Assembly: GCF_014269225.2 (NCBI RefSeq)
Contig: NZ_CP077097.1
Coordinates: 3,917,001-3,981,000, forward strand
Source: Pseudomonas anuradhapurensis
GTDB taxonomy: Bacteria; Pseudomonadota; Gammaproteobacteria; Pseudomonadales; Pseudomonadaceae
DNA: 64,000 nucleotides
Direction of reading: 5' to 3'
Part shown: positions 1-7,501 of the stretch, one piece after another
Layout: each line of letters begins with the position of its first letter
How positions within the stretch are numbered: the stretch's first letter is position 1
The notes under the pieces: model-generated
What the model was told of the DNA's origin: nothing
Databases searched by the model: none
The model's input: the letters and a program-made list of their open reading frames with translations, nothing else
Translations under genes and position numbers: made by a program

Positions 1-521
1 ACTTCATCGCCTGTGCCGAGCACCTGATCGCCGTGGGCGTGACCGCCGCCGATCGCCTGGCCATCAGCGGCGGCAGTGCCGGTGGCCTGCTGATGGGCGC
101 GGTGCTCAACCTGCGCCCCGAGCTGTTCCGTTGCGCGGTTGCCGAAGTGCCGTTCGTCGACGTGCTCAACACCATGCTCGACCCTGAGCTGCCGTTGACC
201 GTGACCGAGTACGACGAATGGGGCAACCCTGAAGAACCAGAGGTGTACGAGCGGATCAAGGCCTACGCGCCGTATGAAAACGTGAAGGCGCAGGCCTACC
301 CGGCGATGCTGGTGGTGGCTGGTTACAACGACAGCCGCGTGCAGTACTGGGAAGCGGCCAAGTGGGTGGCGCGGCTACGCACGCGCAAGACCGACAGCAA
401 CCTGCTGCTGCTCAAGACCGAGATGGGCGCCGGGCACGGCGGGATGAGCGGGCGCTACCAGGGGCTGAAGGACGTGGCCCTGGAATATGCGTTCGTGTTT
501 GGCCAGCTGGGTGTAGCTTGA
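1..521 (+). CDS. ptrB: Oligopeptidase B (protease II), C-terminal part, cut by window start
   Basis: This is the C-terminal part of a prolyl-oligopeptidase family serine peptidase (S9A), which cleaves short peptides after basic residues in the cytoplasm. The reading frame is open from base 3 to the TGA at 519-521. All three catalytic residues are present: the nucleophile serine in GGSAGG (codon 75-77), the aspartate in GYNDSRV (codon 330-332) and the histidine in GHGG (codon 435-437). Their order and spacing fit the alpha/beta-hydrolase end of oligopeptidase B rather than prolyl endopeptidase. The N-terminal beta-propeller lies outside the window. A REP-like element follows the stop codon. 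Confidence 0.85.
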   Translation, partial: FIACAEHLIAVGVTAADRLAISGGSAGGLLMGAVLNLRPELFRCAVAEVPFVDVLNTMLDPELPLTVTEYDEWGNPEEPEVYERIKAYAPYENVKAQAYPAMLVVAGYNDSRVQYWEAAKWVARLRTRKTDSNLLLLKTEMGAGHGGMSGRYQGLKDVALEYAFVFGQLGVA

Positions 522-527
522 GCTGGC

Positions 528-571
528 TGGGGGCGCTTTGCGCCCCTTCGCGACACAAGGCCGCTCCTACA
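528..571. repeat. REP-like element, family II (single unit)
   Basis: A single unit of the family whose core reads GTAGGAGCGGCCTTGTGTCG on the minus strand. It is preceded by a small hairpin (gggcgc-tt-tgcgcccc). It lies between the ptrB stop codon and a convergent gene, where it could also act as a bidirectional terminator. Confidence 0.7.
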
Positions 572-615
572 ACCGATCGCAATCCTGAGCTGCGCCCCAG
601 GCTCGCCCCCCCAAG

Positions 616-894
616 TCAATCATCCGGTACCACCGGCTTCTGCGGCTCCTGCCGCAACCCCGGCAAAGGCTGGTCTTTCGGCGGCCCAGGCACCGGCATG
701 GGCGGCAACAACGGTGCCCCGGGCTGGCTGTCGTAGGCCTTGGGCGGTGTACTCGGGGTGATCTGCGGGTAGGGCGTGGGCGTTGGTGTACCCGGTGCAC
801 CGGGCACTGGCGTGGTCAACCGGGGCGGTGTGCTGGCAGCTTCGGCCATGGGCAGGCCAGCCAGCACCAGCACGGCGAGGATCGCGCGAAACAT
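616..894 (-). CDS. Small exported proline-rich protein of unknown function
   Basis: This encodes a 92-residue protein. I chose the ATG at 894 because AGGAGG sits just upstream on the minus strand and because the protein then opens with a classical signal peptide (MFRAILAVLVLAGLPMAEA, cleavage near residue 19). The longer frame from 999 lacks these signals. The mature part is dominated by proline, glycine and threonine (PTPTP, PPMPVPGPP) and ends in VPDD. Such low-complexity tails are probably unstructured in the periplasm. I do not recognise a family. It converges on ptrB, with a REP unit between them. Confidence 0.6.
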   Translation of the reverse strand: MFRAILAVLVLAGLPMAEAASTPPRLTTPVPGAPGTPTPTPYPQITPSTPPKAYDSQPGAPLLPPMPVPGPPKDQPLPGLRQEPQKPVVPDD

Positions 895-1026
895 CAGCAA
901 CCTCCTGTCGGGAACCTTCCTACAGGCTACGCCGATATTCCGGTTTTCGCCTGTCCGCCAGCCGTGCAAGCGCGCTAGACTCAGGGGCATAACCGTCATT
1001 CGCCTGACCAGAACGAAGGAAACACC

Positions 1027-1398
1027 ATGAGCTCCACCTCTTCCGCCGCCGCTACTGCGCGCCTGGACCGCATTCTGGCCGATGCCAAGCGCGACAAGGA
1101 AATGGGCTACCGCGACAAGGCCCTAAAAATGTACCCGCACGTGTGCGGCCGCTGCGCCCGCGAGTTCTCCGGCAAGCGCCTGAGCGAGCTGACCGTGCAC
1201 CACCGCGACCACAACCACGACAACAACCCGCAGGACGGCTCCAACTGGGAGCTGCTGTGCCTGTATTGCCACGACAACGAGCATTCGCGCTACACCGACC
1301 AGCAGTACTTCAGCGAAGGCTCCACCAGCACGCCGAGCATCGCCAAGGCCACCCACAACCCGTTCGCCGGGCTGGCAGGCATGCTGAAGAAGGACTGA
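1027..1398 (+). CDS. yajD: YajD-type HNH nuclease family protein
   Basis: This is a 123-residue protein with a zinc-bound HNH fold. CxxC pairs at Cys40/Cys43 and Cys78/Cys81 flank the HH-R-D-H core (HHRDHNHDNN, from residue 58) and the SNWELLCLYCH segment. It matches the conserved YajD family, whose cellular substrate is not established. The family carries the HNH nuclease signature, so nucleic-acid cleavage is inferred rather than known. The start ATG follows GAAGGAAACACC, a good ribosome binding site. The next gene begins 70 bases downstream with its own -10 element. Confidence 0.85.
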   Translation: MSSTSSAAATARLDRILADAKRDKEMGYRDKALKMYPHVCGRCAREFSGKRLSELTVHHRDHNHDNNPQDGSNWELLCLYCHDNEHSRYTDQQYFSEGSTSTPSIAKATHNPFAGLAGMLKKD

Positions 1399-1434
1399 CC
1401 ATCGATTGGCCCCCCGCTGCTACCGGGCAGCCCG

Positions 1435-1440
1435 TATAAT
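1435..1440 (+). promoter_or_regulatory. Consensus -10 box (TATAAT) of the RNA methyltransferase gene
   Basis: A perfect TATAAT lies about 28 bases upstream of the GTG start at 1469. No good -35 is seen at 16-18 bases; the nearest TTGGCC is too far. This implies a short untranslated leader. Confidence 0.5.
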
Positions 1441-1468
1441 CGCGCTTTTTTGCGAAGGGCCCCGGTAC

Positions 1469-1939
1469 GTGGCAAACAAACGATACAGCTGCATCGGCCT
1501 GTTCAACCCCAAGTCGGCGGAAAACGTCGGCTCGGTCATGCGCGCCGCGGGTTGCTACGGTGTCAACTCGGTGTTCTATACCGGCAAACGCTACGAACGC
1601 GCCCGTGACTTCGTCACCGATACCAAGCGCGTGCACTACGACATCCCGCTGATCGGCATCGACGACCTGCAACGCATCATCCCGCTGGGCTGCACGCCGG
1701 TGGCGGTGGAGCTGGTGGAAGGTGCGCGGCCATTGCCGGAATACACCCACCCGGACCGGGCCATCTACATCTTCGGGCCCGAGGATGGCTCGTTGAGCGA
1801 GGATGTGCGGGGCTGGTGTGAAGAGACCATCTACATTCCGACCGAAGGTTGCATGAACCTGGCGGCGACAGTGAACGTGGTGCTGTATGACCGCATGGCC
1901 AAGGGCCTGAATACCCGTTCGGGGCCCAAGTTCAAATAG
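1469..1939 (+). CDS. TrmH/SpoU family RNA 2'-O-methyltransferase
   Basis: This encodes about 156 residues from a GTG start at 1469. That start is preferred because the -10 box at 1435 would lie inside any longer frame. The three SpoU-family motifs are present: NVGSVMRAAG near the N-terminus, IYIFGPEDGSLS in the centre and NLAATVNVVLYDR near the C-terminus. Together they form the knotted S-adenosylmethionine site used to methylate ribose 2'-hydroxyls of tRNA or rRNA. The length fits the short single-domain members such as TrmL. The exact target nucleotide cannot be read from the sequence. Confidence 0.8.
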   Translation: MANKRYSCIGLFNPKSAENVGSVMRAAGCYGVNSVFYTGKRYERARDFVTDTKRVHYDIPLIGIDDLQRIIPLGCTPVAVELVEGARPLPEYTHPDRAIYIFGPEDGSLSEDVRGWCEETIYIPTEGCMNLAATVNVVLYDRMAKGLNTRSGPKFK

Positions 1940-2001
1940 CCGACTGAACGATGGCGGCAGCCGGCAGGTCAGCTGCTTACACGTCACACGGAGGCCTCGC
2001 C

Positions 2002-2343
2002 ATGCTGGATATCCATTCGGCTGCAACATCGCAGGACAACAACGTTCATGGGCTTGAGCGCGCCAGTTCGCTGGCGGGCGGCGCCTTGATGGTCAGCAAG
2101 GGGCTGCGCCACGGCGGCCTGGTCGGCCTGTTGCAGGTTGCCGTGGGCGGCCTGGCGCTGGCCCGCGGCTTCACCGGGCACTGCGCGACCAAGGCCTGGT
2201 GGCAGCGCCACCGGCAGGAATATCACCGCTTGCGCTCGGACATCGAGCGCAGTGCCTCCGAACTGCAGGCCTTGAAGGCCAGTGCCGAGGCGGCGACGCG
2301 CGGGGTGACGGTGACCGGGAAGGACCCGTTGGCTGGCAGTTGA
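2002..2343 (+). CDS. Small membrane protein with DUF2892/YgaP-like domain
   Basis: This encodes 113 residues from the ATG at 2002, which has GGAGG 8 bases upstream. The N-terminal half matches the DUF2892 pattern: E-R-x-S-L-A-G-G-A, then KGLRHGGLVGLLQVAVGG, then LARGFTGHC. This predicts two short membrane helices as a hairpin. The C-terminal half (from about residue 65) is charged and helical (HRLRSDIERSASELQALK), so probably a cytoplasmic coiled coil. Function is unknown. A long perfect palindrome begins 3 bases after the stop codon. Confidence 0.7.
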   Translation: MLDIHSAATSQDNNVHGLERASSLAGGALMVSKGLRHGGLVGLLQVAVGGLALARGFTGHCATKAWWQRHRQEYHRLRSDIERSASELQALKASAEAATRGVTVTGKDPLAGS

Positions 2344-2346
2344 TCC

Positions 2347-2408
2347 TGCATTGCCTGTGCCGGCCCTTTCGCGGGCGCGCCCGCGAAAGGGCCGGCACAG
2401 GCAATGCA
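2347..2408. terminator. 62-base perfect palindrome, probable bidirectional terminator
   Basis: The sequence is self-complementary over its full 62 bases, with its centre between 2377 and 2378. It lies between two convergent genes whose stop codons sit 3 and 6 bases away. The core (cctttcgcgggc/gcccgcgaaagg) is shared with the family I REP elements in this window. There is no U-run. Confidence 0.7.
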
Positions 2409-2413
2409 GAGGC

Positions 2414-3619
2414 CTAGCGCAACGCCTTGCTCTGCAACACCTCCGACTGCCGCCCCAGCACGTTCTCGCTGATCTGCACGAAGTCTTCGGTGCTGACACC
2501 GGGCAGGCGCATCAGCCCGCGCACCACATCGTCGAGCGAGCGCCTGGCCTGGGTGTGGATGCGAATTTCCGTGTCCAGCGCCTGCAACAGCATTACCCCG
2601 CGCGCCACCTGCGCCGGGCTGGCATGCTCGCCTTTGAGCCGGGTGACCTTGGCGCCCTGCTTGCTCAGACGCGCCTGCCAGGCCTGGTAGCGGTCATCGC
2701 TTATCCCGCCCGAACGGCGCAGCAGCTCGCTGGCGTAGTAGTCGGTCAGGCTTTCCACCAGCCAGTCGCTGCCGTCGCGCCCATGGATCTGCGCAAACAG
2801 TTGCACCACTTCGCGCAGTAGAGGGCTGCTGCCGTTCTCGCTCACCATCGGCCGGCCGCTGTGCAGGTACAACGACCCGTGTGCCGCCGCGGCGCCGCGC
2901 CACATGCCATCACGGGCGCCGACCAGCAGCAGTTTTGGCGGGTTACGCGGGAACAGCGCCTGCAATTGCGGCCAGACGAAGGTGAGCAAGGTCAGGCTGT
3001 CCATGCGCCGCATGCCCTGCCCCACCGGCGCGGCCACCGTCACCTCGGTATCGCCCAGGCGCGCGCGGCGGCTGCCCAGGTCGCCGGCAAGCATCCAGCC
3101 GGTCGGGCGGTCGAACAGGCGCGATACGTTGTCGATGCGGAACTTGTCCTTGCCGATGCGTGGCCAGGCGGTTTCGACGCTGTTCCAGCCCTCGGGCAGG
3201 TCGAACGCCAGGCGCGCCACCAGTTCGGTGCCATCCTGCTGGTCGAGGTGCGCCGGCGGTACCAACTGGTCGCCGAGGAACAGCGCCCAATGCGGGTTGA
3301 TGCGCGACGAATAGGCACCGCCGCGCTTCTGCTCCAGCTGCACACGGTAGCTGAGGCTGGTCTTGCCGGCAGCCGGCTGCCACACGCCACGCTGGCCCTG
3401 CGCCTGCCACTTGCCGTCAGCCTGGAAACCGCTGTAGGCCCCGGCCTTGCCCAGGTCGAAATCGAGGCTGCGCACGGCACTGCCGTCGGCCAAGGTAAGG
3501 CGGACTTCCGCCTGGCCGGTGGCCGGCAGCAGGCGCACCTGGTAGTCCAGGTCGACCTTCTTCGCCCAGGCTGGCGAGCAGGCGACAAGGCCCAACAGCA
3601 ACAACAGCTGGCAACGCAT
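2414..3619 (-). CDS. Exported protein related to M61/M1 gluzincin peptidases, catalytic motif degenerate
   Basis: This encodes 401 residues from the ATG at 3619, supported by AAGGAG upstream and a signal peptide (MRCQLLLLLGLVACSPAWA). The N-terminal 200 residues look like a beta-rich sandwich. The later part (SSPLLREVVQLFAQIHGRDG, then DWLVESLTDYYASELLRRSG) aligns in pattern with the catalytic region of glycyl aminopeptidase-like M61 proteins: a helix, then W-x-x-E-S-x-x-x-Y-Y. The expected zinc motif HExxH is replaced by REVVQ. It is probably an inactive exported peptidase relative with a binding or scaffold role. The assignment is by pattern only. Confidence 0.6.
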   Translation of the reverse strand: MRCQLLLLLGLVACSPAWAKKVDLDYQVRLLPATGQAEVRLTLADGSAVRSLDFDLGKAGAYSGFQADGKWQAQGQRGVWQPAAGKTSLSYRVQLEQKRGGAYSSRINPHWALFLGDQLVPPAHLDQQDGTELVARLAFDLPEGWNSVETAWPRIGKDKFRIDNVSRLFDRPTGWMLAGDLGSRRARLGDTEVTVAAPVGQGMRRMDSLTLLTFVWPQLQALFPRNPPKLLLVGARDGMWRGAAAAHGSLYLHSGRPMVSENGSSPLLREVVQLFAQIHGRDGSDWLVESLTDYYASELLRRSGGISDDRYQAWQARLSKQGAKVTRLKGEHASPAQVARGVMLLQALDTEIRIHTQARRSLDDVVRGLMRLPGVSTEDFVQISENVLGRQSEVLQSKALR

Positions 3620-3658
3620 AGCGAAACTCCTTGTATCCCGCACAGCGGGCAGCGCCGG

Positions 3659-4108
3659 TCAGCTGGCGCGGAAAATCAGGTGGTCTTCCCAGTCGTCTTC
3701 GTGCACCTCGTGCTCGCTGAGCATACGCCCAGCCTGGGAAATGCGCTGTTCATGCACCTGCTGGCGGTCACCACAAACCAGGTGATGCCAGGCCGGCAGG
3801 TCCTTGCCTTCGCTGACCAGGCGGTAGCCGCAGGTGCTCGGCAGCCACTTGAACTGGTCGGCCTTGCCCGGGGTGAGCTGAATGCAATCTGGCACCTGGG
3901 CGAAACGGTTGGGGTAATCGCTGCACTGGCAGCTGTTCAGGTCCAGCAGCTTGCAGGCGATGCGGGTGTAATAGACGCTGTTGTCGTCCTCGTCCTCGAG
4001 CTTCTGCAGGCAGCACAGGCCGCAGCCGTCACACAGCGACTCCCATTCCTGCGGGCTGAGTTGCTCAAGGGTCTTGCGCCGCCAGAACGGTGCGTTTTCA
4101 GCGATCAT
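3659..4108 (-). CDS. ycgN: YcgN family cysteine-cluster protein (UPF0260)
   Basis: This encodes 149 residues if it starts at the ATG at 4108, the length usual for the family. A second in-frame ATG at 4126 would add six residues. The cysteine cluster is clear: CDGCGLCC early, then [27 protein letters not shown] and CGD later, as in the YkgJ/YcgN zinc- or iron-chelating family. The N-terminal [19 protein letters not shown] is characteristic. Function is unknown. It follows the M61-like gene on the same strand and diverges from the nitroreductase gene. Confidence 0.85.
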   Translation of the reverse strand: MIAENAPFWRRKTLEQLSPQEWESLCDGCGLCCLQKLEDEDDNSVYYTRIACKLLDLNSCQCSDYPNRFAQVPDCIQLTPGKADQFKWLPSTCGYRLVSEGKDLPAWHHLVCGDRQQVHEQRISQAGRMLSEHEVHEDDWEDHLIFRAS

Positions 4109-4252
4109 GACACGGATATCCTGCATTCATCTTGGCGCCGCGGCGCGCGGCGGCGCCAGTCTAGAGCCTGGCCCGCGGCAAAGCCAGACCGCTTGTCAGT
4201 GGCGACGCAAGGCAGTAGCGTGCGGGTTTCCCGTCCGTTTGCAGGAACCGCC

Positions 4253-4846
4253 ATGAGCGCCAACCCTCGCGTTGCCGATTACGCCATCAACGAACAATTC
4301 ATCAACCGCTGGTCGCCACGCGCTTTCACCGCCGAGCCGATCAGCGAAGAGACCCTGCTGAGCTTCCTCGAAGCCGCACGTTGGGCGCCGTCGGCGAACA
4401 ACTCGCAGCCCTGGCGCTTCCTCTATGCCCGCCGTGACACCCCGCACTGGGAGCGCTACCTGAGCCTGCTGGTGCCGGCCAACCGCAATTGGGCGCAGCG
4501 CGCCTCGGCGCTGGTGCTGATCATGTCCAAGACCACCTTCGCCGCCCCCGGTGCCACGGAAGAAAAACCAGCGCTGTGGCATACCTTCGACACCGGTTCG
4601 GCCTGGGGTCACCTGGCCCTGCAAGCCAGCATCAGCGGCTGGCACACCCATGGCATGGCCGGCTTCGACCAAGCCCTGGCTCGCCAAGAGCTGAAAGTGC
4701 CGGAAGGCTATGTGCTGCACGCTATGGTGGCGATCGGCAAGCTGGGCGACAAGGCCAGCCTGGACGAGGCCCTGCAGGCGCGCGAAGTGCCAAGCCCGCG
4801 CAAGCCGCTGAGCGAGCTGGCGGCCGAGGGTGATTTCAGCCTGTAA
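4253..4846 (+). CDS. Nitroreductase family FMN oxidoreductase
   Basis: This encodes 197 residues, with GCAGGAA upstream of the ATG. The family signature is visible: RWSPRAF near the N-terminus (FMN phosphate contact), EAARWAPSANNSQPWRF, and the C-terminal MVAIGKLGD typical of the SagB/NfsA-like fold. It is predicted to use FMN and NAD(P)H to reduce nitro-aromatic or quinone-type substrates as a homodimer. The natural substrate cannot be inferred. It is a stand-alone gene followed by a short hairpin. Confidence 0.85.
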   Translation: MSANPRVADYAINEQFINRWSPRAFTAEPISEETLLSFLEAARWAPSANNSQPWRFLYARRDTPHWERYLSLLVPANRNWAQRASALVLIMSKTTFAAPGATEEKPALWHTFDTGSAWGHLALQASISGWHTHGMAGFDQALARQELKVPEGYVLHAMVAIGKLGDKASLDEALQAREVPSPRKPLSELAAEGDFSL

Positions 4847-4868
4847 GGCCTGCTTTTTGCGATACCGG

Positions 4869-4896
4869 CCTCTTCGCGGGCTTGCCCGCGAAGAGG
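4869..4896. terminator. REP family I half-element / hairpin terminator
   Basis: The stem cctcttcgcgggc/gcccgcgaagagg has a 2-base loop and sits between two convergent genes. It matches the core of the family I REP elements seen elsewhere in the window. Confidence 0.6.
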
Positions 4897-4914
4897 ACGT
4901 ACAGGTATTACCAA

Positions 4915-5847
4915 TCAGTAGCCACGTGCAAAGTCCACTTCGCCCCGCAACCCTTGCCCCGCCACATACGCCTGCAGATTATCGACAAACAACCGCACCA
5001 TCGCCGTCGGCGAGGTGGGTGCCGAGCTGTGCCCGGTCAGCAACAGGCCCCAGGCGGTCCAGAACGGGTGCTGCCTGGGCAGTGGCTCCTGGCGGCAGAC
5101 ATCGATCACCGCCCCGGCCAGGTGGCCGTCCTTTAACGCCGCGACCAGGTCGGCGTCGACCACCGCCGCCCCACGCCCGGCATTGATGAACAGCGCGCTG
5201 GGCTGGAAGCACTTGAACAGCGCCGCGTCATACAGGTCGTGGGTGGCCGGGGTGTCCGGCAGCAGGTTGAGCACATAGTCGACCTGGCCAACCAGGCGCG
5301 GCAGGTCGGCCAACGCGGCCACTTCGACAAACGGCGCCTGTTCCCGCGCGCTGCTGGCGACACCGTACAGGATCACGCCAAACGGCTGCAGGAACTCGGC
5401 CACCCGCTGGCCAATGTCGCCGGTGCCGACGATCAGCACCTTGCGCCCTTCCAGGGTCCGCCCCGGGCGGTCGTCCCAACGCCGTTCGACCTGGCTGACC
5501 AGGCGCGACAGCACCTCGCGCTCGTGGCCAAGCATGTAGGTGAGCATGTACTCGGCCATGACCTGGCCAAAGATGCCCACGGCGCGGGTCAGGCGATAGT
5601 CGCGCGGCAGGCCCTCGGCCAGCAGCGGAGTGATGCCGGCCCAGGTGGATTGCATCCAGGCCGGCTTGTGGCCCTGGCGCAACAGGCTGGCCAGCAGGTC
5701 GGGCTGGCCCAGCCACACCGGGCACTGCGGTGCCTGGCGGGCCAGTTCGGCGGAGTCGCCGCTGGTCAGCACTTCCAGCTCAGGCGCGGCGGCACGCAGG
5801 ATCTCGGCGTAACGAGCATGATCATGCTCAGCAATCAGTACACGCAT
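4915..5847 (-). CDS. D-isomer-specific 2-hydroxyacid dehydrogenase (glyoxylate/hydroxypyruvate reductase-like)
   Basis: This encodes 310 residues. The Rossmann motif GTGDIG lies at about residue 141, and the catalytic residues are Arg225 (NAGRG), Glu254 (CRQE) and His273 (GHSSAP). It should interconvert 2-oxo acids and D-2-hydroxy acids with NAD(P)H. The overall length and the short N-terminal domain resemble the GhrA subgroup. The stop codon lies 2 bases before the ycgL-rnd pair, which is on the same strand. The three genes may be co-transcribed, rnd first. Confidence 0.85.
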   Translation of the reverse strand: MRVLIAEHDHARYAEILRAAAPELEVLTSGDSAELARQAPQCPVWLGQPDLLASLLRQGHKPAWMQSTWAGITPLLAEGLPRDYRLTRAVGIFGQVMAEYMLTYMLGHEREVLSRLVSQVERRWDDRPGRTLEGRKVLIVGTGDIGQRVAEFLQPFGVILYGVASSAREQAPFVEVAALADLPRLVGQVDYVLNLLPDTPATHDLYDAALFKCFQPSALFINAGRGAAVVDADLVAALKDGHLAGAVIDVCRQEPLPRQHPFWTAWGLLLTGHSSAPTSPTAMVRLFVDNLQAYVAGQGLRGEVDFARGY

Positions 5848-5849
5848 GA

Positions 5850-6143
5850 TCAGGCCGGGTCGTTACGGCGCAGCAACTCTTCGGGCAGGTGCTCGATGTA
5901 GTCGTCTTCGGGGGGCGGCATTTGCAGGTGGTAGCCCTGGTTGTCGAGGTTTTCCAGTACCTTGGCGATGTCTTCGCGGGCCAGCTTGCGCTCGGGGGTC
6001 AGCACCAGGTCGAAGGCGTGCATGGGGGTGCCGAAGAATGGCAGCAGGCCTTCGGGCACGCGCTGCAGGCCATCGGCCTTGAGCACGTACAGGTACATTT
6101 CGTTCTTGCGTGGGCTCTTGTAGATCGAGCAAATGCGTTTCAT
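5850..6143 (-). CDS. ycgL: YcgL domain protein
   Basis: This 97-residue protein begins [20 protein letters not shown] and carries the family's LPEELL motif near its end. YcgL proteins are small, widespread in gammaproteobacteria and regularly linked to rnd; their role is not settled. The start overlaps the rnd stop codon by 4 bases (ATGA), so translation is probably coupled. Confidence 0.9.
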   Translation of the reverse strand: MKRICSIYKSPRKNEMYLYVLKADGLQRVPEGLLPFFGTPMHAFDLVLTPERKLAREDIAKVLENLDNQGYHLQMPPPEDDYIEHLPEELLRRNDPA

Positions 6144-7273
6144 CGGGTCTCTCCGGCGCCTGCCAGGCTGTCCAGCAGGGCCTGGCCCATGCGCTCACGG
6201 CGCCAGCCGCGCAGCGAATCGGGCAGTTGATAAGGGCCATTGGGGTAGCCGCTCTTGAGCAGCGCTTCCAGGGCTTTCTTGCGCAGCATCAGCTCGGGGG
6301 CGATGCCCAGCCGCTCGCCTTCGGCCTGGCCGATGGCACGCAACTGCTTGAGGATGCCGGCAGCCTCGATCGGCAGCGGCTCGGGCAAGGCCGGCGGCCA
6401 CTGCTCGGGTGGCAGGCTGGCGGCACGCTTGATCAGCTGGATGAGGAACTCACCGTCCTGGCGAATGGTGCGCGGGTGCATCTCGTCGATCTTGGCCAGC
6501 GCCGACAGGTTGTTCGGCTGGCTCTTGGCCATCGGCCACAGCGAGTGCTCCTTGAGGATGCGGTTGCGCGGCACATCGCGGTTGCGCGCCTCGCGCTCAC
6601 GCCAGGCGCACAGTTCGCGCAGCACCGCCAGTTGCTGGGGCGCCAGCTTCCAGGCCAGCTTGACGTCGCGGTACAGGCTTTCGGGCTCGACTTCGCGGCG
6701 CAGCTGGGCGACCAGCTCGGCGCCGTCTTCCAGCACCCAGGCGTACTTGTCGTCGGACAGGCGCGGGCGCAACACGCTGAACAGCTCGGCCAGGTGCACG
6801 GCATCCTCGGCGGCATAGCTGACCTGGGTGTCGGAGAGCGGGCGCTGCAGCCAGTCGGAGCGGGTTTCACCCTTGGGCAGATCGATGCCCAGCACTTCCT
6901 GCACCAGGCGCGAATAGCCCATGGAGAAGCCCAAGTTCAGGTAGCCGGCTGCCAACTGGGTGTCGAACAGCGGTTGTGGCAGCTTGCCGGTCAGGCGCAG
7001 CAGCACTTCGAGGTCTTCGCTGCAGGCATGCAGCACCTTGACCACGCTGCTGTCCTCGAGCAGCTCGGCCAAGGGTTGCCAGTTACCGATCAGCAGCGGG
7101 TCGATCAGGAACGCACGCTGGCCGTCGCCGATCTGGATCAGCCCGGCCTTGGGGTAGAAGGTGTCGACCCGCATGAATTCGGTATCGACGGCGACGAAGG
7201 GCAGTTCGTGCCAGTTCCGGCAGTGTTCGGCCAGGCTCTGGTCGTCACGGATCCAGTGTATTTCGATGGCCAC
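6140..7273 (-). CDS. rnd: Ribonuclease D
   Basis: This is a 377-residue 3'-5' exoribonuclease of the DEDDy type, which trims tRNA and other stable RNA 3' ends. Exonuclease residues Asp30 and Glu32 lie in FVAVDTEF. The second Asp is in [10 protein letters not shown], and the Tyr/Asp pair is in [11 protein letters not shown] helical HRDC region follows from about residue 210 ([26 protein letters not shown]). The length equals that of the E. coli enzyme. It heads the rnd-ycgL pair. The upstream gap to the next gene holds a REP pair. Confidence 0.95.
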   Translation of the reverse strand: MAIEIHWIRDDQSLAEHCRNWHELPFVAVDTEFMRVDTFYPKAGLIQIGDGQRAFLIDPLLIGNWQPLAELLEDSSVVKVLHACSEDLEVLLRLTGKLPQPLFDTQLAAGYLNLGFSMGYSRLVQEVLGIDLPKGETRSDWLQRPLSDTQVSYAAEDAVHLAELFSVLRPRLSDDKYAWVLEDGAELVAQLRREVEPESLYRDVKLAWKLAPQQLAVLRELCAWREREARNRDVPRNRILKEHSLWPMAKSQPNNLSALAKIDEMHPRTIRQDGEFLIQLIKRAASLPPEQWPPALPEPLPIEAAGILKQLRAIGQAEGERLGIAPELMLRKKALEALLKSGYPNGPYQLPDSLRGWRRERMGQALLDSLAGAGETR

Positions 7274-7394
7274 GAGGCTCTCCCACTAACATTGGCGCGC
7301 AGTATATACGGCGCGGGCACTGCTGGTGAAACCCGGGCCATCCTTGATATCGATCAGTGGTGCTGTTGTGCATACTCAGAAGATCGCGCGATCA

Positions 7395-7481
7395 CTGTGG
7401 GAGCGGGCAAGCCCGCGAAGCAGGCATCACGGTGGCTGGCACGGGCTTCGCCCGTGTTCGCGGGCACGCCCGCTCCCACAG
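7395..7481. repeat. REP family I inverted pair (REPIN-like)
   Basis: Outer arms CTGTGGGAGCGGGC and GCCCGCTCCCACAG are perfectly complementary. Each arm carries its own small hairpin. An extra hairpin (acgggc-ttc-gcccgt) lies in the centre. It fills the gap between rnd and the lipid A modification gene. Confidence 0.75.
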
Positions 7482-7501
7482 GGCCGCAGCCACCTCCCCG
7501 A

